From Staphylococcus roterodami (GTDB lineage: Bacteria > Bacillota > Bacilli > Staphylococcales > Staphylococcaceae): DNA of 64,000 nucleotides. Shown here piece by piece: positions 10,605-20,333 of this stretch; the first letter of the stretch is position 1, and each line of letters starts with the position of its first letter. The stretch covers positions 1,798,001-1,862,000 of the forward strand of contig CP092781.1 in the NCBI GenBank assembly GCA_022493055.1, in the 5' to 3' direction. Position numbers and translations under genes: made by a program. The notes beneath the pieces are model-generated. The model saw nothing but the letters and a program-made list of their open reading frames with translations, was not told the origin of the DNA and did not search any database.

Positions 10605-11648
10605 TCACTTCTTTCGTAAAGTTAATTTGACATTTTGATTTAATAACTCGGAATGAACAATTTCAAATTGGTTTGTGTCTGGAATTGCCATCACTTTATC
10701 CGTTTGATAAAACTGATAATTTCCAGATCCACCAATTAATTTCGGGGCAAAATAGAGAATAAGTTCATCTATAAAATTAGATTGGAGAAATTCTGAAGTA
10801 ATCGTTGGCCCTGCCTCGACTAGCAAAGTACCAACACCTTTTTTATATAAATCATGAAGTATTGTTGTTAAATCACATGAATTCAAATAAATAATTTCAA
10901 TATGCGTTTTATTCGTTGTTAAATTTGGATTTTCAGTATATATCCAAATTGGCGTTGATTCATCTTGGTAAATTTGTTTATTAAAACTAATATTTCCGGA
11001 CTTTGACAAAATAATCTTTGTTGGATTTTTTCCATCTTGAATACGTGTCGTATATTGTGGATTATCTAATTCGATCGTGCCACGTCCTGTTAACACTGCA
11101 TCATGGCTATGTCTTAATTTATAGACATCTTGTTTGACCTCTTTATTCGTAATCCATTGACTTTGTCCATAGTCATTAGCTTGTTTACCATCTAAACTTG
11201 CTGAAACTTTTACAGTAACTTGAGGTACTTGGTGTGCTTTTGCTTTGAAAAAATCTCTATACAAACGTGTCGCACGTTCATCATTAACACATTCTACTTC
11301 AATACCGTTAGCACGTAATGTATCGTCACCGTGTGTATCTAACGAATCATCTTTTGTAGCATAAATTACTTTGGCAATTTTGCACTCAATGATTTTATTA
11401 ACACATGGTGGCGTAGAACCAAAATGACTGCATGGCTCTAATGTGATATAAATACTTGCATCAACAGCATCTTGCTTTGCCATGTCTAAAGCTTGAACTT
11501 CTGCATGTTTGTCACCTTTTTTCAAGTGTGCACCGATACCTACAATTCTACCTTCTTTAACTACAACTGCACCAACAGGAGGATTAACACCTGTTTGCCC
11601 TTGTACCATGTTCGCAAGTTGAATCGCGTAATCCATAAATTGACTCAA
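10605..11648 (-). CDS. ribD: bifunctional riboflavin deaminase/reductase
   Basis: The N-terminal cytidine-deaminase-like domain carries the zinc motif HAEVQAL with PCSHFGSTPPC; the C-terminal half is the NADPH-dependent pyrimidine reductase. The two act on consecutive riboflavin intermediates. The start is TTG at 11648 (347 residues): AGAGGTG lies just upstream, whereas an ATG 30 bases further up has no ribosome site and would start within the leader. It is the first gene of the operon behind the FMN riboswitch. Confidence 0.95.
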   Translation of the reverse strand: MSQFMDYAIQLANMVQGQTGVNPPVGAVVVKEGRIVGIGAHLKKGDKHAEVQALDMAKQDAVDASIYITLEPCSHFGSTPPCVNKIIECKIAKVIYATKDDSLDTHGDDTLRANGIEVECVNDERATRLYRDFFKAKAHQVPQVTVKVSASLDGKQANDYGQSQWITNKEVKQDVYKLRHSHDAVLTGRGTIELDNPQYTTRIQDGKNPTKIILSKSGNISFNKQIYQDESTPIWIYTENPNLTTNKTHIEIIYLNSCDLTTILHDLYKKGVGTLLVEAGPTITSEFLQSNFIDELILYFAPKLIGGSGNYQFYQTDKVMAIPDTNQFEIVHSELLNQNVKLTLRKK

Positions 11649-11666
11649 ATTATCACCTCTATAAAC

Positions 11667-11702
11667 AAAAATCCTCACATCAAAAAATCAGATGCAAGGA
11701 GT
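11667..11702 (-). terminator. attenuator of the riboflavin operon
   Basis: On the minus strand CTCCTTGCATC pairs imperfectly with GATGTGAGGA and is followed by TTTTTG. It sits between the FMN aptamer and ribD, as expected for an expression platform that ends transcription when FMN binds. Confidence 0.75.
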
Positions 11703-11778
11703 AAAAATTTATCGTTAAATAAGCCTATTTGTAATTAATTTTACAAATACGCTACATTATCTGTGTCGATAACTGATA

Positions 11779-11910
11779 TTCTTTCTCCCATCCAGACTTT
11801 CACTGTCGGCTCTAGATTCTCACTAGATCAGCCACTAATATACAAAATATTAGCGGGTCGCAGGCTTAATTTACTGCCGGTTGGGAATTTCACCCTGCCC
11901 CGAAAGAATT
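11779..11910 (-). promoter_or_regulatory. FMN riboswitch (RFN element)
   Basis: On the minus strand the RFN signatures appear in order: TTCGGGGCAGGGTGAAATTC, CCGGCAGTAA, GCCTGCGACCCGC, then GCCGACAGTGAAAGTCTGGA and GGGAGAAAG closing the P1 stem. It controls ribD-ribE-ribBA-ribH by sensing FMN. Confidence 0.97.
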
Positions 11911-12126
11911 ATATATGAAATTGTTATAGATCATTTGAGTTTGTAGTATGTCTACTACGTCTAAAATGATACTATATGTTTTCAGAAAATACAATTAATG
12001 TCGGTTTGAATATACGTATTAAGTTATTTAAAAACTTTATATTCAAAACGTTATGTTTTGTTTTTACTTTTGAACAAACTCTCTATTCATTTCATTTTAG
12101 GTTTTTATTATATTTGGTATGCTATT

Positions 12127-13626
12127 TTATCGGTTATGAAGGTCTTGTCGTTCATAAGATTCTAGCACTTCATATAATTGAGATACCGTATTCGCAACTT
12201 GTTCAACAATCATCTTCACACCATTGCGCAATTTATTAACGCCATTTGTCATTTGTCCAATTGCAATCATATTAGTCAAAGTGCCAAATCTAGGACTAAT
12301 GACTTGATTAGTTTCAGGTATGATTTGTATCCCACCCATTGGATGTGCTTGTACAATTTGTCTATTTTCAAGATTTTTCATTAATTGATCATCTTCATCT
12401 AATTCAGACAAATGATTTTTTGCTCCAGTTGCATTAATCACAACATTGAATACATCTTTTGTTTCTTGATTTTTGTATGAAAATTGATACAACTTATTAT
12501 TATAAACTACATCTTCAAGACCTTTTCTTAATATTAAAGACCCATTTTCAATTAATTGAATAATTAGCTTCGCTGTTCTTGGTGGCATTGGATTAGAATT
12601 TAATTGAATGATTTTACTATACTTGTTGTTAAATTGATACTGATCTTCGATACTCAAGCTATTCCATATCCAATTTAAATTTTCTTTTAAATGTTCAATA
12701 ATACTTTGAAAGATGCCCATCTCTTTTGGATTATTTAAATCATATTTCAAGTCCTGAATATGATTTCCCGTACGTCTTTTGACTAATTTTATAAAGTCTA
12801 TATTATAGTCATCACACTCTTTTAAAAATAATGAAACTAAAGTATCAAGGGGTGCATTACCAAAATGAATTTTCTTAATTTCATTCAACTTCTCTTTTGT
12901 TAAATAATTAAATTTAATATCAATCATTGTCCCACGCACACTAGGCAAATTGGCAGAACGGCTTGTCATAGTTATTGGCAATTTTGGATGATGTGCAGTT
13001 ACAAATCGAACGACATCTAAGCTTGCAAGACCTGTACCTACAATAGCAATTTCATCATCATCGTTAACTTCATCTAAAGTATGATAGGTAGGATACGGTG
13101 TCGCAATATATCCATTGGTCCCTTTTAACTTATATGGATCATGATAAGCAAATGTACCACATGTTAGAAATATATAATCGTATTCTTTCCAAGATTCCTT
13201 TGTATCAGCTGTACAAACATAAAATGTTAATTTGGTCTCATCAATTTTGGAATTCGTATAAATTTCTTGTACTTTGTGAAATTTAGTAGTGATATTACTA
13301 TATCTTTTCAAATACATTAATAAATAAGATTTCATATAATGCCCGAAAACAAATCTAGGTAAATATGTAGGTTGATCAAATGTGAATTCTGTTTGTTGTT
13401 GGTACCACTTCCAAAATTCTGATTCATCATCTAAATTTAAACTCATCTTTTTAGAAGGCATATTAATCAAAAGTTCTGAACTATCATTTTGAAATGGTAC
13501 ACCTTGTCCCATATTAACTTTGTCATCGTATAAATCTATATCTAGTTGTTTAAACTTAGGATGCTTAACTAATTCTCTTAAAACACTTACTCCAGCAGTT
13601 CCCATACCTATAATTGCTACACGCAT
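12127..13626 (-). CDS. FAD/NAD(P)-binding protein of unknown substrate
   Basis: A 499-residue protein with an N-terminal Rossmann dinucleotide motif (IIGMGTAGVSVLREL, residues 5-19) and a second one near residue 195 (IVGTGLASLDVV). This is the layout of the NAD_binding_9 group of flavin-dependent oxidoreductases. No catalytic cysteine pair of a disulfide reductase is visible. The start has AAGGATG upstream. Substrate and pathway cannot be read; neighbours give no hint. Confidence 0.8.
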   Translation of the reverse strand: MRVAIIGMGTAGVSVLRELVKHPKFKQLDIDLYDDKVNMGQGVPFQNDSSELLINMPSKKMSLNLDDESEFWKWYQQQTEFTFDQPTYLPRFVFGHYMKSYLLMYLKRYSNITTKFHKVQEIYTNSKIDETKLTFYVCTADTKESWKEYDYIFLTCGTFAYHDPYKLKGTNGYIATPYPTYHTLDEVNDDDEIAIVGTGLASLDVVRFVTAHHPKLPITMTSRSANLPSVRGTMIDIKFNYLTKEKLNEIKKIHFGNAPLDTLVSLFLKECDDYNIDFIKLVKRRTGNHIQDLKYDLNNPKEMGIFQSIIEHLKENLNWIWNSLSIEDQYQFNNKYSKIIQLNSNPMPPRTAKLIIQLIENGSLILRKGLEDVVYNNKLYQFSYKNQETKDVFNVVINATGAKNHLSELDEDDQLMKNLENRQIVQAHPMGGIQIIPETNQVISPRFGTLTNMIAIGQMTNGVNKLRNGVKMIVEQVANTVSQLYEVLESYERQDLHNR

Positions 13627-13814
13627 ACATCATCCATCCTTTAGTAATTCAAAATATTGCAATTCTAGAATTATAAACAATTATATCAATATGACTTATT
13701 AGTTTAAAATTTGTTAGTGAAACTTACTCTCACATTATCAAATAAATACTAGAAGCTTTCATTCAATATCAACAATAATGTTTGTGTTAAAATATCAAAA
13801 ACGAGGTGATCAAA

Positions 13815-13892
13815 ATGAAATTTATAGCAAAAATTTTAATCTCACTAGTCATATTGTTTATGATTTTTAGTCGTAAAAATAAAGCTTCTTAA
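13815..13892 (+). CDS. 25-residue membrane peptide, unknown role
   Basis: A tiny frame beginning MKFIAKILISLVILFMIF: one hydrophobic helix (about residues 4-18) and a cationic tail ending RKNKAS. It has a strong ribosome site GAGGTGAT, a plausible -10 (TTAAAAT near 13787), and a perfect terminator 28 bases after the stop. That makes a self-contained transcript of about 180 bases. The design resembles type I toxin peptides, but I see no evident antisense RNA promoter, so no function is assigned. Confidence 0.65.
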   Translation: MKFIAKILISLVILFMIFSRKNKAS

Positions 13893-13920
13893 TTAATACC
13901 CTAGAATATAAAATAAATTC

Positions 13921-13968
13921 AAAAAGGTAATTGACCATGTTATCTAAACTTGGCCAGTTACCTTTTTT
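13921..13968 (+). terminator. terminator of the tiny peptide gene
   Basis: AAAAAGGTAA-TTGACCA pairs with TGGCCAGTTACCTTTTTT, with a T run on the plus strand. Confidence 0.88.
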
Positions 13969-14093
13969 GTTGTAAAAAAACACTAATACATTTTCAAATA
14001 TCTTTATTGATTAAGACGATTCTCAACGTTATACCTCATATTGTATTTTAATGCTATTGTCGAAAAATAATAAACAGCAATACATAGACACAT

Positions 14094-14105
14094 ATCTATA
14101 TAGAT
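14094..14105. promoter_or_regulatory. candidate ArsR operator
   Basis: Perfect palindrome ATCTATATAGAT, 33 bases before the arsR start. Position and symmetry fit an autorepressed ArsR/SmtB operator. Confidence 0.55.
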
Positions 14106-14137
14106 GATAATCTAATTGAAGTCCAGGAGGTATTGTT

Positions 14138-14452
14138 ATGTCTTATAAAGAACTAGCAAGATTATTAAAAATTTTATCTGATCCAAGTAGAATAGAAATA
14201 CTTGATTTACTCTCTTGTGGAGAATTATGCGCTTGTGATTTATTAAAACATTTTCAATTCTCTCAACCTACACTTAGCTATCATATGAAAGCATTAGTAG
14301 AAACCAACATAGTCACAACACGAAAAATCGGAAATAAAAATTTATACCAGCTTAATAATGATCTTTTTGAGTCTGTAATTAATAACTTGACTATGGTTCA
14401 TACCTCTGATCAACGATGTATTTGCCATAACCTTAAGACAGGTGAATGCTAA
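14138..14452 (+). CDS. arsR: ArsR-family metalloregulator
   Basis: A 104-residue winged-helix repressor. The As(III)-binding cysteines lie in GELCACDLL at the start of the DNA-recognition helix, followed by [17 protein letters not shown]. Arsenite binding releases it from the operator. The start has AGGAGG upstream. The stop overlaps the arsB start. Confidence 0.93.
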   Translation: MSYKELARLLKILSDPSRIEILDLLSCGELCACDLLKHFQFSQPTLSYHMKALVETNIVTTRKIGNKNLYQLNNDLFESVINNLTMVHTSDQRCICHNLKTGEC

Positions 14453-15744
14453 TGATGACAACTTTAGCGATACTTATTTTTCTAGTAACTTTAATATTTG
14501 TATTATGGCAACCTAAAGGCCTAGATATTGGAATCACCGCATTAATGGGTGCCGTTATCGCTGTCATTACAGGTGTTGTAAGTTTTTCAGATGTTTTCGA
14601 AGTAACAGGTATTGTTTGGAATGCTACCTTGACTTTTGTCTCAGTCATACTTATTTCATTAATATTAGATAAAGTTGGATTATTTGAATGGTCAGCTATC
14701 CATATGCTTCATGCTTCAAAAGGTAATGGTTTAAAAATGTTCGTTTATATCATATTATTGGGTGCCGTTGTTGCAGCATTTTTCGCAAATGATGGCGCAG
14801 CCTTAATCTTAACGCCTATTGTATTAGCTATGGTAAAAAATATTGGATTTAATAAGCGCGCAATATTTCCATTTATTATTGCAAGTGGTTTTATCGCTGA
14901 TACAACATCTTTACCATTAATTGTAAGTAATTTAGTTAATATTATTTCCGCTGACTATTTTAATATCAGCTTTGTTCAATACTTTATTCGAATGATAATT
15001 CCTAATATCTTCTCGCTTTTAGCAAGCATTTTTGTACTATGGTTATATTTTAGAAAAGCTATACCTAATACATTTGATGCAAAAAGCATAAAAAATCCTA
15101 AAGATGCCATTAAAGATATGAAGCTTTTCAAGATATCCTGGGTCGTTTTAGTCTTATTGCTATTCGGATACTTAATAAGTGAATTTACCAAAATTCCAGT
15201 ATCAATATTTACTGGAGTCATCGCTTTTATATTTCTAATATTGGCTCGTAAATCAAATGCTGTAAATATTAAGCGCGTCATTTTAGGAGCACCTTGGAAT
15301 ATAGTATTATTTTCAATTGGTATGTATATTGTTGTTTTTGGCTTAAGAAATGTTGGAATCACTTTAATATTGGCTCATTTATTATCCAATATTTCAAATT
15401 ATGGACTTTTTAGCACTATTTTGGGAATGGGCTTCATTTCAGCATTTTTATCATCGGTAATGAATAATATGCCTACAGTTTTAATAGATGCCATTGCTAT
15501 TGGTCAATCAAATGTCCATGGCCTGTTAAAAGAAGGCTTAATCTATGCGAATGTCATTGGTTCAGATTTAGGTCCTAAAATAACACCTATAGGCTCTTTA
15601 GCTACATTACTGTGGTTACACGTCTTAACACAGAAAGATGTAAAGATTTCTTGGGGCACATATTTCAAAACTGGTATCATTATTACAATTCCAGTACTAT
15701 TTATAACCCTCTTAGGATTGTACCTATCGTTAATTCTTTTTTAG
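14452..15744 (+). CDS. arsB: arsenite efflux membrane protein
   Basis: A 430-residue polytopic membrane protein that extrudes arsenite and antimonite. Characteristic stretches are [37 protein letters not shown] and [17 protein letters not shown], closely like the staphylococcal plasmid ArsB I remember. The start chosen is the ATG at 14452, overlapping the arsR stop (taATG); an ATG two codons upstream is in frame. With arsC decayed, the operon should protect against As(III) only. Confidence 0.95.
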   Translation: MMTTLAILIFLVTLIFVLWQPKGLDIGITALMGAVIAVITGVVSFSDVFEVTGIVWNATLTFVSVILISLILDKVGLFEWSAIHMLHASKGNGLKMFVYIILLGAVVAAFFANDGAALILTPIVLAMVKNIGFNKRAIFPFIIASGFIADTTSLPLIVSNLVNIISADYFNISFVQYFIRMIIPNIFSLLASIFVLWLYFRKAIPNTFDAKSIKNPKDAIKDMKLFKISWVVLVLLLFGYLISEFTKIPVSIFTGVIAFIFLILARKSNAVNIKRVILGAPWNIVLFSIGMYIVVFGLRNVGITLILAHLLSNISNYGLFSTILGMGFISAFLSSVMNNMPTVLIDAIAIGQSNVHGLLKEGLIYANVIGSDLGPKITPIGSLATLLWLHVLTQKDVKISWGTYFKTGIIITIPVLFITLLGLYLSLILF

Positions 15745-15754
15745 GGAGGATGCA

Positions 15755-16156
15755 ATGCATTTTGAATACAAAAACAATTTAATTTATTTGTACTGACAAC
15801 TCATGTCGAAGTCAAATGGCTGAAGGTTGGACCAAACAAATTTTAGTGGAAGATTTGTAAGTACGTTTGGTGGATATTGAGATACATGGTGTTAATCGGA
15901 AAGCTATAGAAGCTATAAAAGAAGTAGACATTGATATTACTAGTCAATCATCTGATTTAATTGATATAAATATCTTAAAAAATTCAAATTTAGTCGTAAC
16001 TTTATGTAGTGATGTAGATGTCAATTGTCCTACTTTACCTCCTATGTTAAGAAGGAACACAGAACATTTGATGATTCTGCTGGTAAACCTTGGTCAGAAT
16101 TCCACCGCGTGAGAGACGAGACTAAAATTGCTATCGAAAACTTTAAATCAAGATAA
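15755..16156 (+). pseudogene. arsC: arsenate reductase, inactivated
   Basis: Translation recovers the thioredoxin-coupled ArsC: FICTDNSCRSQMAEGW (P-loop Cys-X5-Arg), then [36 protein letters not shown] and, in another frame, [18 protein letters not shown]. There is an in-frame TAA before FICTD, a second TAA after VEDL (near 15857) and a frameshift around 16050. It follows arsB by 10 bases as in intact ars operons. The C-terminal cysteine region remains recognisable, so decay is fairly recent. Confidence 0.92.
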
Positions 16157-16216
16157 AGGTTCAATACTAGAAATTAAAAAGCGTATCAAGGAAACAGTTC
16201 AAAATCTTTATTTTCA

Positions 16217-16263
16217 TAAAAAATACGCTTTCTATCTCATTACGATAGAAAGCGTATTTTTGT
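16217..16263. terminator. bidirectional terminator between arsC and sagB
   Basis: Near-perfect stem AAAATACGCTTTCTATC / GATAGAAAGCGTATTTT with A/T runs on both sides, ending both convergent transcripts. Confidence 0.92.
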
Positions 16264-16301
16264 AATTGAGCAAGTCAGTTTATGACTTACCTCTTATTAA
16301 A

Positions 16302-17159
16302 TTATTGTTTGTTTAAATGTTTGCTATCATCTTTATACACAAAGTATTTGAAGTATTTACCTTCTGTTTTCATGTTTTTATAGAAGTCAGCGATAATCGT
16401 TGCATTACTTTCTGCCCACTTAATATCAGTTGCATATTGATGTTCACCAGGATTCTTAGGATTCCATCTCATACTATATAATGTATTTTGGTCTGTACTT
16501 GATAAGAAGTGCTTATGAATGAAATCAGCACCGCCAGAAATAGCTTTTTCAGGTGTATCCCAACCATGTTTTTTAGCGTATTCTGCACCAGTTTTAATAG
16601 GGTCTTTATCAAGAGCGCCTACACCATAGAAATTATAGTATTTTTTGCCATCGATTTCGACTCCATTTGCTAATTCACTTTTTACTGCACCGGTTTCCAA
16701 TAATGCATGTGAAATTAAATAAACTTCATTAACGTGCTTTTCTTTAGCAGCTTTTAAGAAATCATCTGTATGTTTCAATAATGTTGGTCTATCTACTAAC
16801 ATACGTTTAATTCTATTTTTATCAATGCCTTGATACTTAGATAAATCTAGGAATTGATATTTTTGCTTTTTATCATCAATAAAGCTACCACTATTCATTG
16901 CACTTTTTATTTCCGTTGCTGATGCATCTCTCCATGCATCATTCTTTTTATTTGATACCTGTTGACTCGTATAGTTGTTTATTTGTTTCTTTGCTGCATC
17001 GTTTAATGTAACATTTAACTTTTCAATTTTAATGTCTGATTTAACATGTTTGAAAAATATCTGATCGGATATCATTGTGAAAAATAAAAATGAGACAACA
17101 GCAAATATGATAACAAGTCCTATTATTCCAAAAATAGAACCTTTCTTGTGCTTATTCAT
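16302..17159 (-). CDS. sagB: membrane-anchored N-acetylglucosaminidase SagB
   Basis: A 285-residue protein with one N-terminal transmembrane segment (about residues 10-30) and an extracellular glucosaminidase domain of the GH73/LytG type. The acid residue is expected in SHALLETGAVKSELANG, followed by YYNFYGVGALDKDP. SagB trims newly made peptidoglycan glycan strands and works with SpdC/LyrA in S. aureus. The start at 17159 is preferred over the longer frame to 17192 because AGAGGTG lies just upstream. Monocistronic, with its own terminator. Confidence 0.93.
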   Translation of the reverse strand: MNKHKKGSIFGIIGLVIIFAVVSFLFFTMISDQIFFKHVKSDIKIEKLNVTLNDAAKKQINNYTSQQVSNKKNDAWRDASATEIKSAMNSGSFIDDKKQKYQFLDLSKYQGIDKNRIKRMLVDRPTLLKHTDDFLKAAKEKHVNEVYLISHALLETGAVKSELANGVEIDGKKYYNFYGVGALDKDPIKTGAEYAKKHGWDTPEKAISGGADFIHKHFLSSTDQNTLYSMRWNPKNPGEHQYATDIKWAESNATIIADFYKNMKTEGKYFKYFVYKDDSKHLNKQ

Positions 17160-17437
17160 ATCCACACCTCTTAGGTCATTGTTGTTATACATTCAGTTTG
17201 ATTACGATAATAAAGTTTAACATTATTAAAACCGTTTAACAATTTTATCTATGCATTGTTACATATTCATAAATAAACAGTAATGTAAATGAAACGTTTT
17301 AAATGATTCATCAACATAAGCAAAACCATTTTCATGCATCACTGACGTAAAAATCTTTTATAAAGCTTTTTAAAACTTTAGTAAGGAAGCTACTAATCCA
17401 TTAAGTAATACTACAACTTGATTTTAGCTATCTATTA

Positions 17438-17662
17438 TTATTTAGTTTCTTTTTTATAATCCATCATGATAAAACTGGCAGCATTTGATCTATTTTTATA
17501 ATAATACTGGTTTAAATCAATCGTACCCTCTATTTGACCATCACGATACATCATTTCATTATTAAAATTATTTATCATCACGAAATCAGCACGATCTCTT
17601 ATAACATCTAAATCATCGTTTCGTGCAAAAAAATGTTCTAAATTTAAATGTGCGTAATCCAT
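17438..17662 (-). CDS. small conserved staphylococcal protein, unknown
   Basis: A 74-residue soluble protein starting MDYAHLNLEHFFARNDD. The ATG at 17662 is chosen because GGGAGG lies seven bases upstream, while the longer frame to 17707 lacks a ribosome site. It is rich in Asp, Asn and Tyr (DLNQYYYKNRS) with no motif I recognise. It is divergent from sigS, with about 200 bases between the starts. Confidence 0.65.
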   Translation of the reverse strand: MDYAHLNLEHFFARNDDLDVIRDRADFVMINNFNNEMMYRDGQIEGTIDLNQYYYKNRSNAASFIMMDYKKETK

Positions 17663-17861
17663 TGTTACCTCCCGATTACAAATTTTGTTCAATTTTCTAT
17701 ATAGCAAAGTAATGATATATCAAATCACATTAATTTAATTACTTATGTCTTCTATTTAACACTTAAATTAGTGATTACGCAAATGAATGATTTTCAAAAA
17801 TACTCTATTATCACTTTATCCGGAAATACTTCGCTATACGTATAGCATGGAGATTTATAAT

Positions 17862-18332
17862 TTGGAATTTAATGATGTATTTAAAAAGCACCACAAAATC
17901 ATTCACCATCTTTTAAAAAAATATAATATTAAGTATAATTATGATGAGTTTTATCAACTACTTTTAATAAAAATGTGGGAATTGAGTCAAATATATAATC
18001 CCTCAACTAACCATTCTTTATCTTCATTTTTATTCTTACGCTTAAATTTTTATCTTATTGACTTATTTCGCCAACAAAATCGTTTAAACGATGCCATTTT
18101 ATTAGAAAACAATTCAGCTATATTTTTAGAACAACCTGTATATTGTAGTAACTTTGAATTATATTTTCAAGACATATGTAATGTTTTGAATTGTAGAGAA
18201 CGACAATGGCTGAAGCTTTATCTTGACGGATATAAGCAATATGAAATTGCTAAAGTCATGTCATTATCAAAGTCAACAATTAAATTAATCAAGGCATCTG
18301 TTAAGCGTAAATGCCATCAAATTTTTAATTAG
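17862..18332 (+). CDS. sigS: ECF-type sigma factor SigS
   Basis: A 156-residue extracytoplasmic-function sigma factor. Region 2 covers about residues 5-70 (FNDVFKKHHKIIHHLLKKY ... FLRLNFYLIDLFRQQN) and region 4 the last 60 (RERQWLKLYLDGYKQYEIAKVM, then SLSKSTIKLIKASVKRK). The TTG at 17862 is chosen with GGAG nine bases upstream; this gives the length known for SigS. An ATG 15 bases upstream and a longer frame to 17787 lack a good site. SigS responds to stress in S. aureus. Confidence 0.9.
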   Translation: MEFNDVFKKHHKIIHHLLKKYNIKYNYDEFYQLLLIKMWELSQIYNPSTNHSLSSFLFLRLNFYLIDLFRQQNRLNDAILLENNSAIFLEQPVYCSNFELYFQDICNVLNCRERQWLKLYLDGYKQYEIAKVMSLSKSTIKLIKASVKRKCHQIFN

Positions 18333-18351
18333 CTTTAAAGGAGTAATCTAT

Positions 18352-18789
18352 TTGCAAGAAATTTCTACTAAACATTTACTTTATATCAAAACTGCATCTT
18401 CGAATCACATTAAAACAGATTGTGTTTTTCTAAATTACAATTATAATCTTCCTATTTCAATAAATAAATTAGTCGCATATTACGCGAAACTTCATTTCAA
18501 AACACCAGAATTACAAATTGAAACCGCAAAAAACCTCCTAAATATTAATAAATTAATTCCTATATACCTTGACCACAAAGCAATACTTTTCCCTATAAAA
18601 CAAAAACGTGCACCGATACAAATTTATATCAATGCACACTATATTATTGGTATGACTGCTAAAAATAATTCAACTTTAATACATTTTAAGAAAGGCATTA
18701 CTTTAGAAGTTGATGAACCATTTTCCCTTATATCGAAAAAATGTCAAGAAAGTCTAGCATTAAAACATTTTATTGAACATTCTATTTAG
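18352..18789 (+). CDS. ComK-like competence transcription factor
   Basis: A 145-residue protein starting at TTG with AAAGGAG upstream, 19 bases after sigS and probably co-transcribed. Length, charge and the segment IPIYLDHKAILFPIKQKRAPIQIYINAHYI resemble ComK-family activators, of which S. aureus has two copies; this would be the second (comK2). The call is by overall resemblance, without a short decisive motif. Its 3' end overlaps the convergent membrane-protein gene by 8 bases. Confidence 0.65.
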   Translation: MQEISTKHLLYIKTASSNHIKTDCVFLNYNYNLPISINKLVAYYAKLHFKTPELQIETAKNLLNINKLIPIYLDHKAILFPIKQKRAPIQIYINAHYIIGMTAKNNSTLIHFKKGITLEVDEPFSLISKKCQESLALKHFIEHSI

Positions 18790-19225
18790 AATTAAATTTA
18801 AGTTCTAGTAATTTCTTAGTGAAGTATGATGTTACGATTTTAATTAAATATATGCTGACAAACATTAATAAAATAGCTCCAATGATGGTTAATATAACAA
18901 CAGTTGTCGATAAATCCACCTTTGGATTAACGAAAAATTGCACTCCTGATAAGCTAGTTATTAATCCAAATAAGAAAATGCCCAGTAATGCAACATAAGC
19001 GAAAATCATCACAACTAATATTAAAAACATACTGTAGCTTTTCGCTTCTTTATCTTTGAAAATGTATTGACGTAAATAAGCGTTAGCAAATGTAATTGGC
19101 TTGTTTACATTTACATTGTCAGATTCTGAGATTGATGCCAAATGTTGATCTAAATCATGCTTTTCTTTCTTATTTAAAAACCACAATTGCTTTTTCACTT
19201 TTTTATCAAACAATTTTTTACTCAT
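18782..19225 (-). CDS. two-helix membrane protein with HAAS-like N-terminus
   Basis: A 147-residue protein. The charged N-terminal segment (KKQLWFLNKKEKHDLDQHL) resembles the HAAS/DUF1700 signalling module; two or three transmembrane helices follow between residues 65 and 138. The function is unknown. It has a good AAAGGAGAG upstream and is convergent with the comK-like gene. Confidence 0.6.
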   Translation of the reverse strand: MSKKLFDKKVKKQLWFLNKKEKHDLDQHLASISESDNVNVNKPITFANAYLRQYIFKDKEAKSYSMFLILVVMIFAYVALLGIFLFGLITSLSGVQFFVNPKVDLSTTVVILTIIGAILLMFVSIYLIKIVTSYFTKKLLELKFNSK

Positions 19226-19510
19226 AATTAAGGATTTCTCTCCTTTGATTTTTTGACCTAATTTTCAATTCAAAGTCAAATTACATGGTATTTTATATAT
19301 TTTACAGAAATGTGAGCGTCAAATCTACAAAATTCATTTTACAAATTCATTTTGTGTTCGTTTGAAGGTATAAATAGAATGTTATATTTACAAATTATAT
19401 TTGTAAATTTAGACCGCCTTTAAATACGTGTGTAATTTTCATATAATGAATGTAGATTTAAGAAACACATCAGTTTAATAGAATTTTTAATAAATTAGGA
19501 GAAATCATTT

Positions 19511-20149
19511 ATGTTAAAAAAATTCAATCAATTCTTTTACGATGATTTATCAGTTGTTAATGGAAATTATTTTTTCACACTACTTAAAGGAATTTTTATT
19601 GCGATTTATTTCCTCATCGCTATTGTTGTTTGTGAATCACATTTATTATATGGAATTCTAACAATAATTGTCGGTATCATCCTTTTAAAAATTTTGAAAA
19701 TAAATTTATTTTCATTTAAAAAAATAACGTTGCGACAAATTGCCCTTATAATTGGTGGAGCCCTTTTACTTTTTGGCTTAGACAACATTTACCTATACTT
19801 TCATGAGACGCCTAAAAATGAACAAATATTGGAAGATGAGATAAGAAATATGCCTCTATATTTTTCAATACTTACCATCGCAGTTATTCCACCGCTCTTG
19901 GAAGAAATTATTTTTCGCGGTATTTTAATAAGGGTTATTTTTAGAAAACATTTATTACTAGGTTTAGTTGTATCTAGCCTAGCTTTTGCATCGTTACATG
20001 AATCAGACACTTGGATTGGATACTTACCTTACCTTTATTCGGGAGTAATTTTTGGTCTAGCATATTTAAAAACAAGACGATTAGAAGTTACTATTTTAAT
20101 GCACTTTCTAAATAACTTGCTAGCTCTGCTTTTTATAATATGGGGGTAA
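19511..20149 (+). CDS. CPBP-family intramembrane metalloprotease, copy 1
   Basis: A 212-residue membrane protein of the CPBP (CAAX protease/bacteriocin-processing, Abi) family. Catalytic motif 1 is PPLLEEIIFRG (EExxxR), motif 2 ends in LAFASLHE, and a later HFLNN supplies the third motif. Family members cleave within membranes or act in bacteriocin self-immunity and surface-protein regulation. The N-terminal YDDLSVVNGNY recurs in the next gene, so the two are duplicates. The start has AGGAG upstream. Confidence 0.85.
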   Translation: MLKKFNQFFYDDLSVVNGNYFFTLLKGIFIAIYFLIAIVVCESHLLYGILTIIVGIILLKILKINLFSFKKITLRQIALIIGGALLLFGLDNIYLYFHETPKNEQILEDEIRNMPLYFSILTIAVIPPLLEEIIFRGILIRVIFRKHLLLGLVVSSLAFASLHESDTWIGYLPYLYSGVIFGLAYLKTRRLEVTILMHFLNNLLALLFIIWG

Positions 20150-20333
20150 TGTAAGTTTAAAATGATAAATTGAAATGATATACATTATTGATTGCATCTT
20201 AATATGTTATCCACAAAACTATACACAATACAAATTAATAATATACAAGCTTTTAAAATAATAATAAATCTTGTATAATTAACTTAATTTTTATTAAAAA
20301 TTAAACGTCAATCTTTATTTTAGGAGAGTTAAT

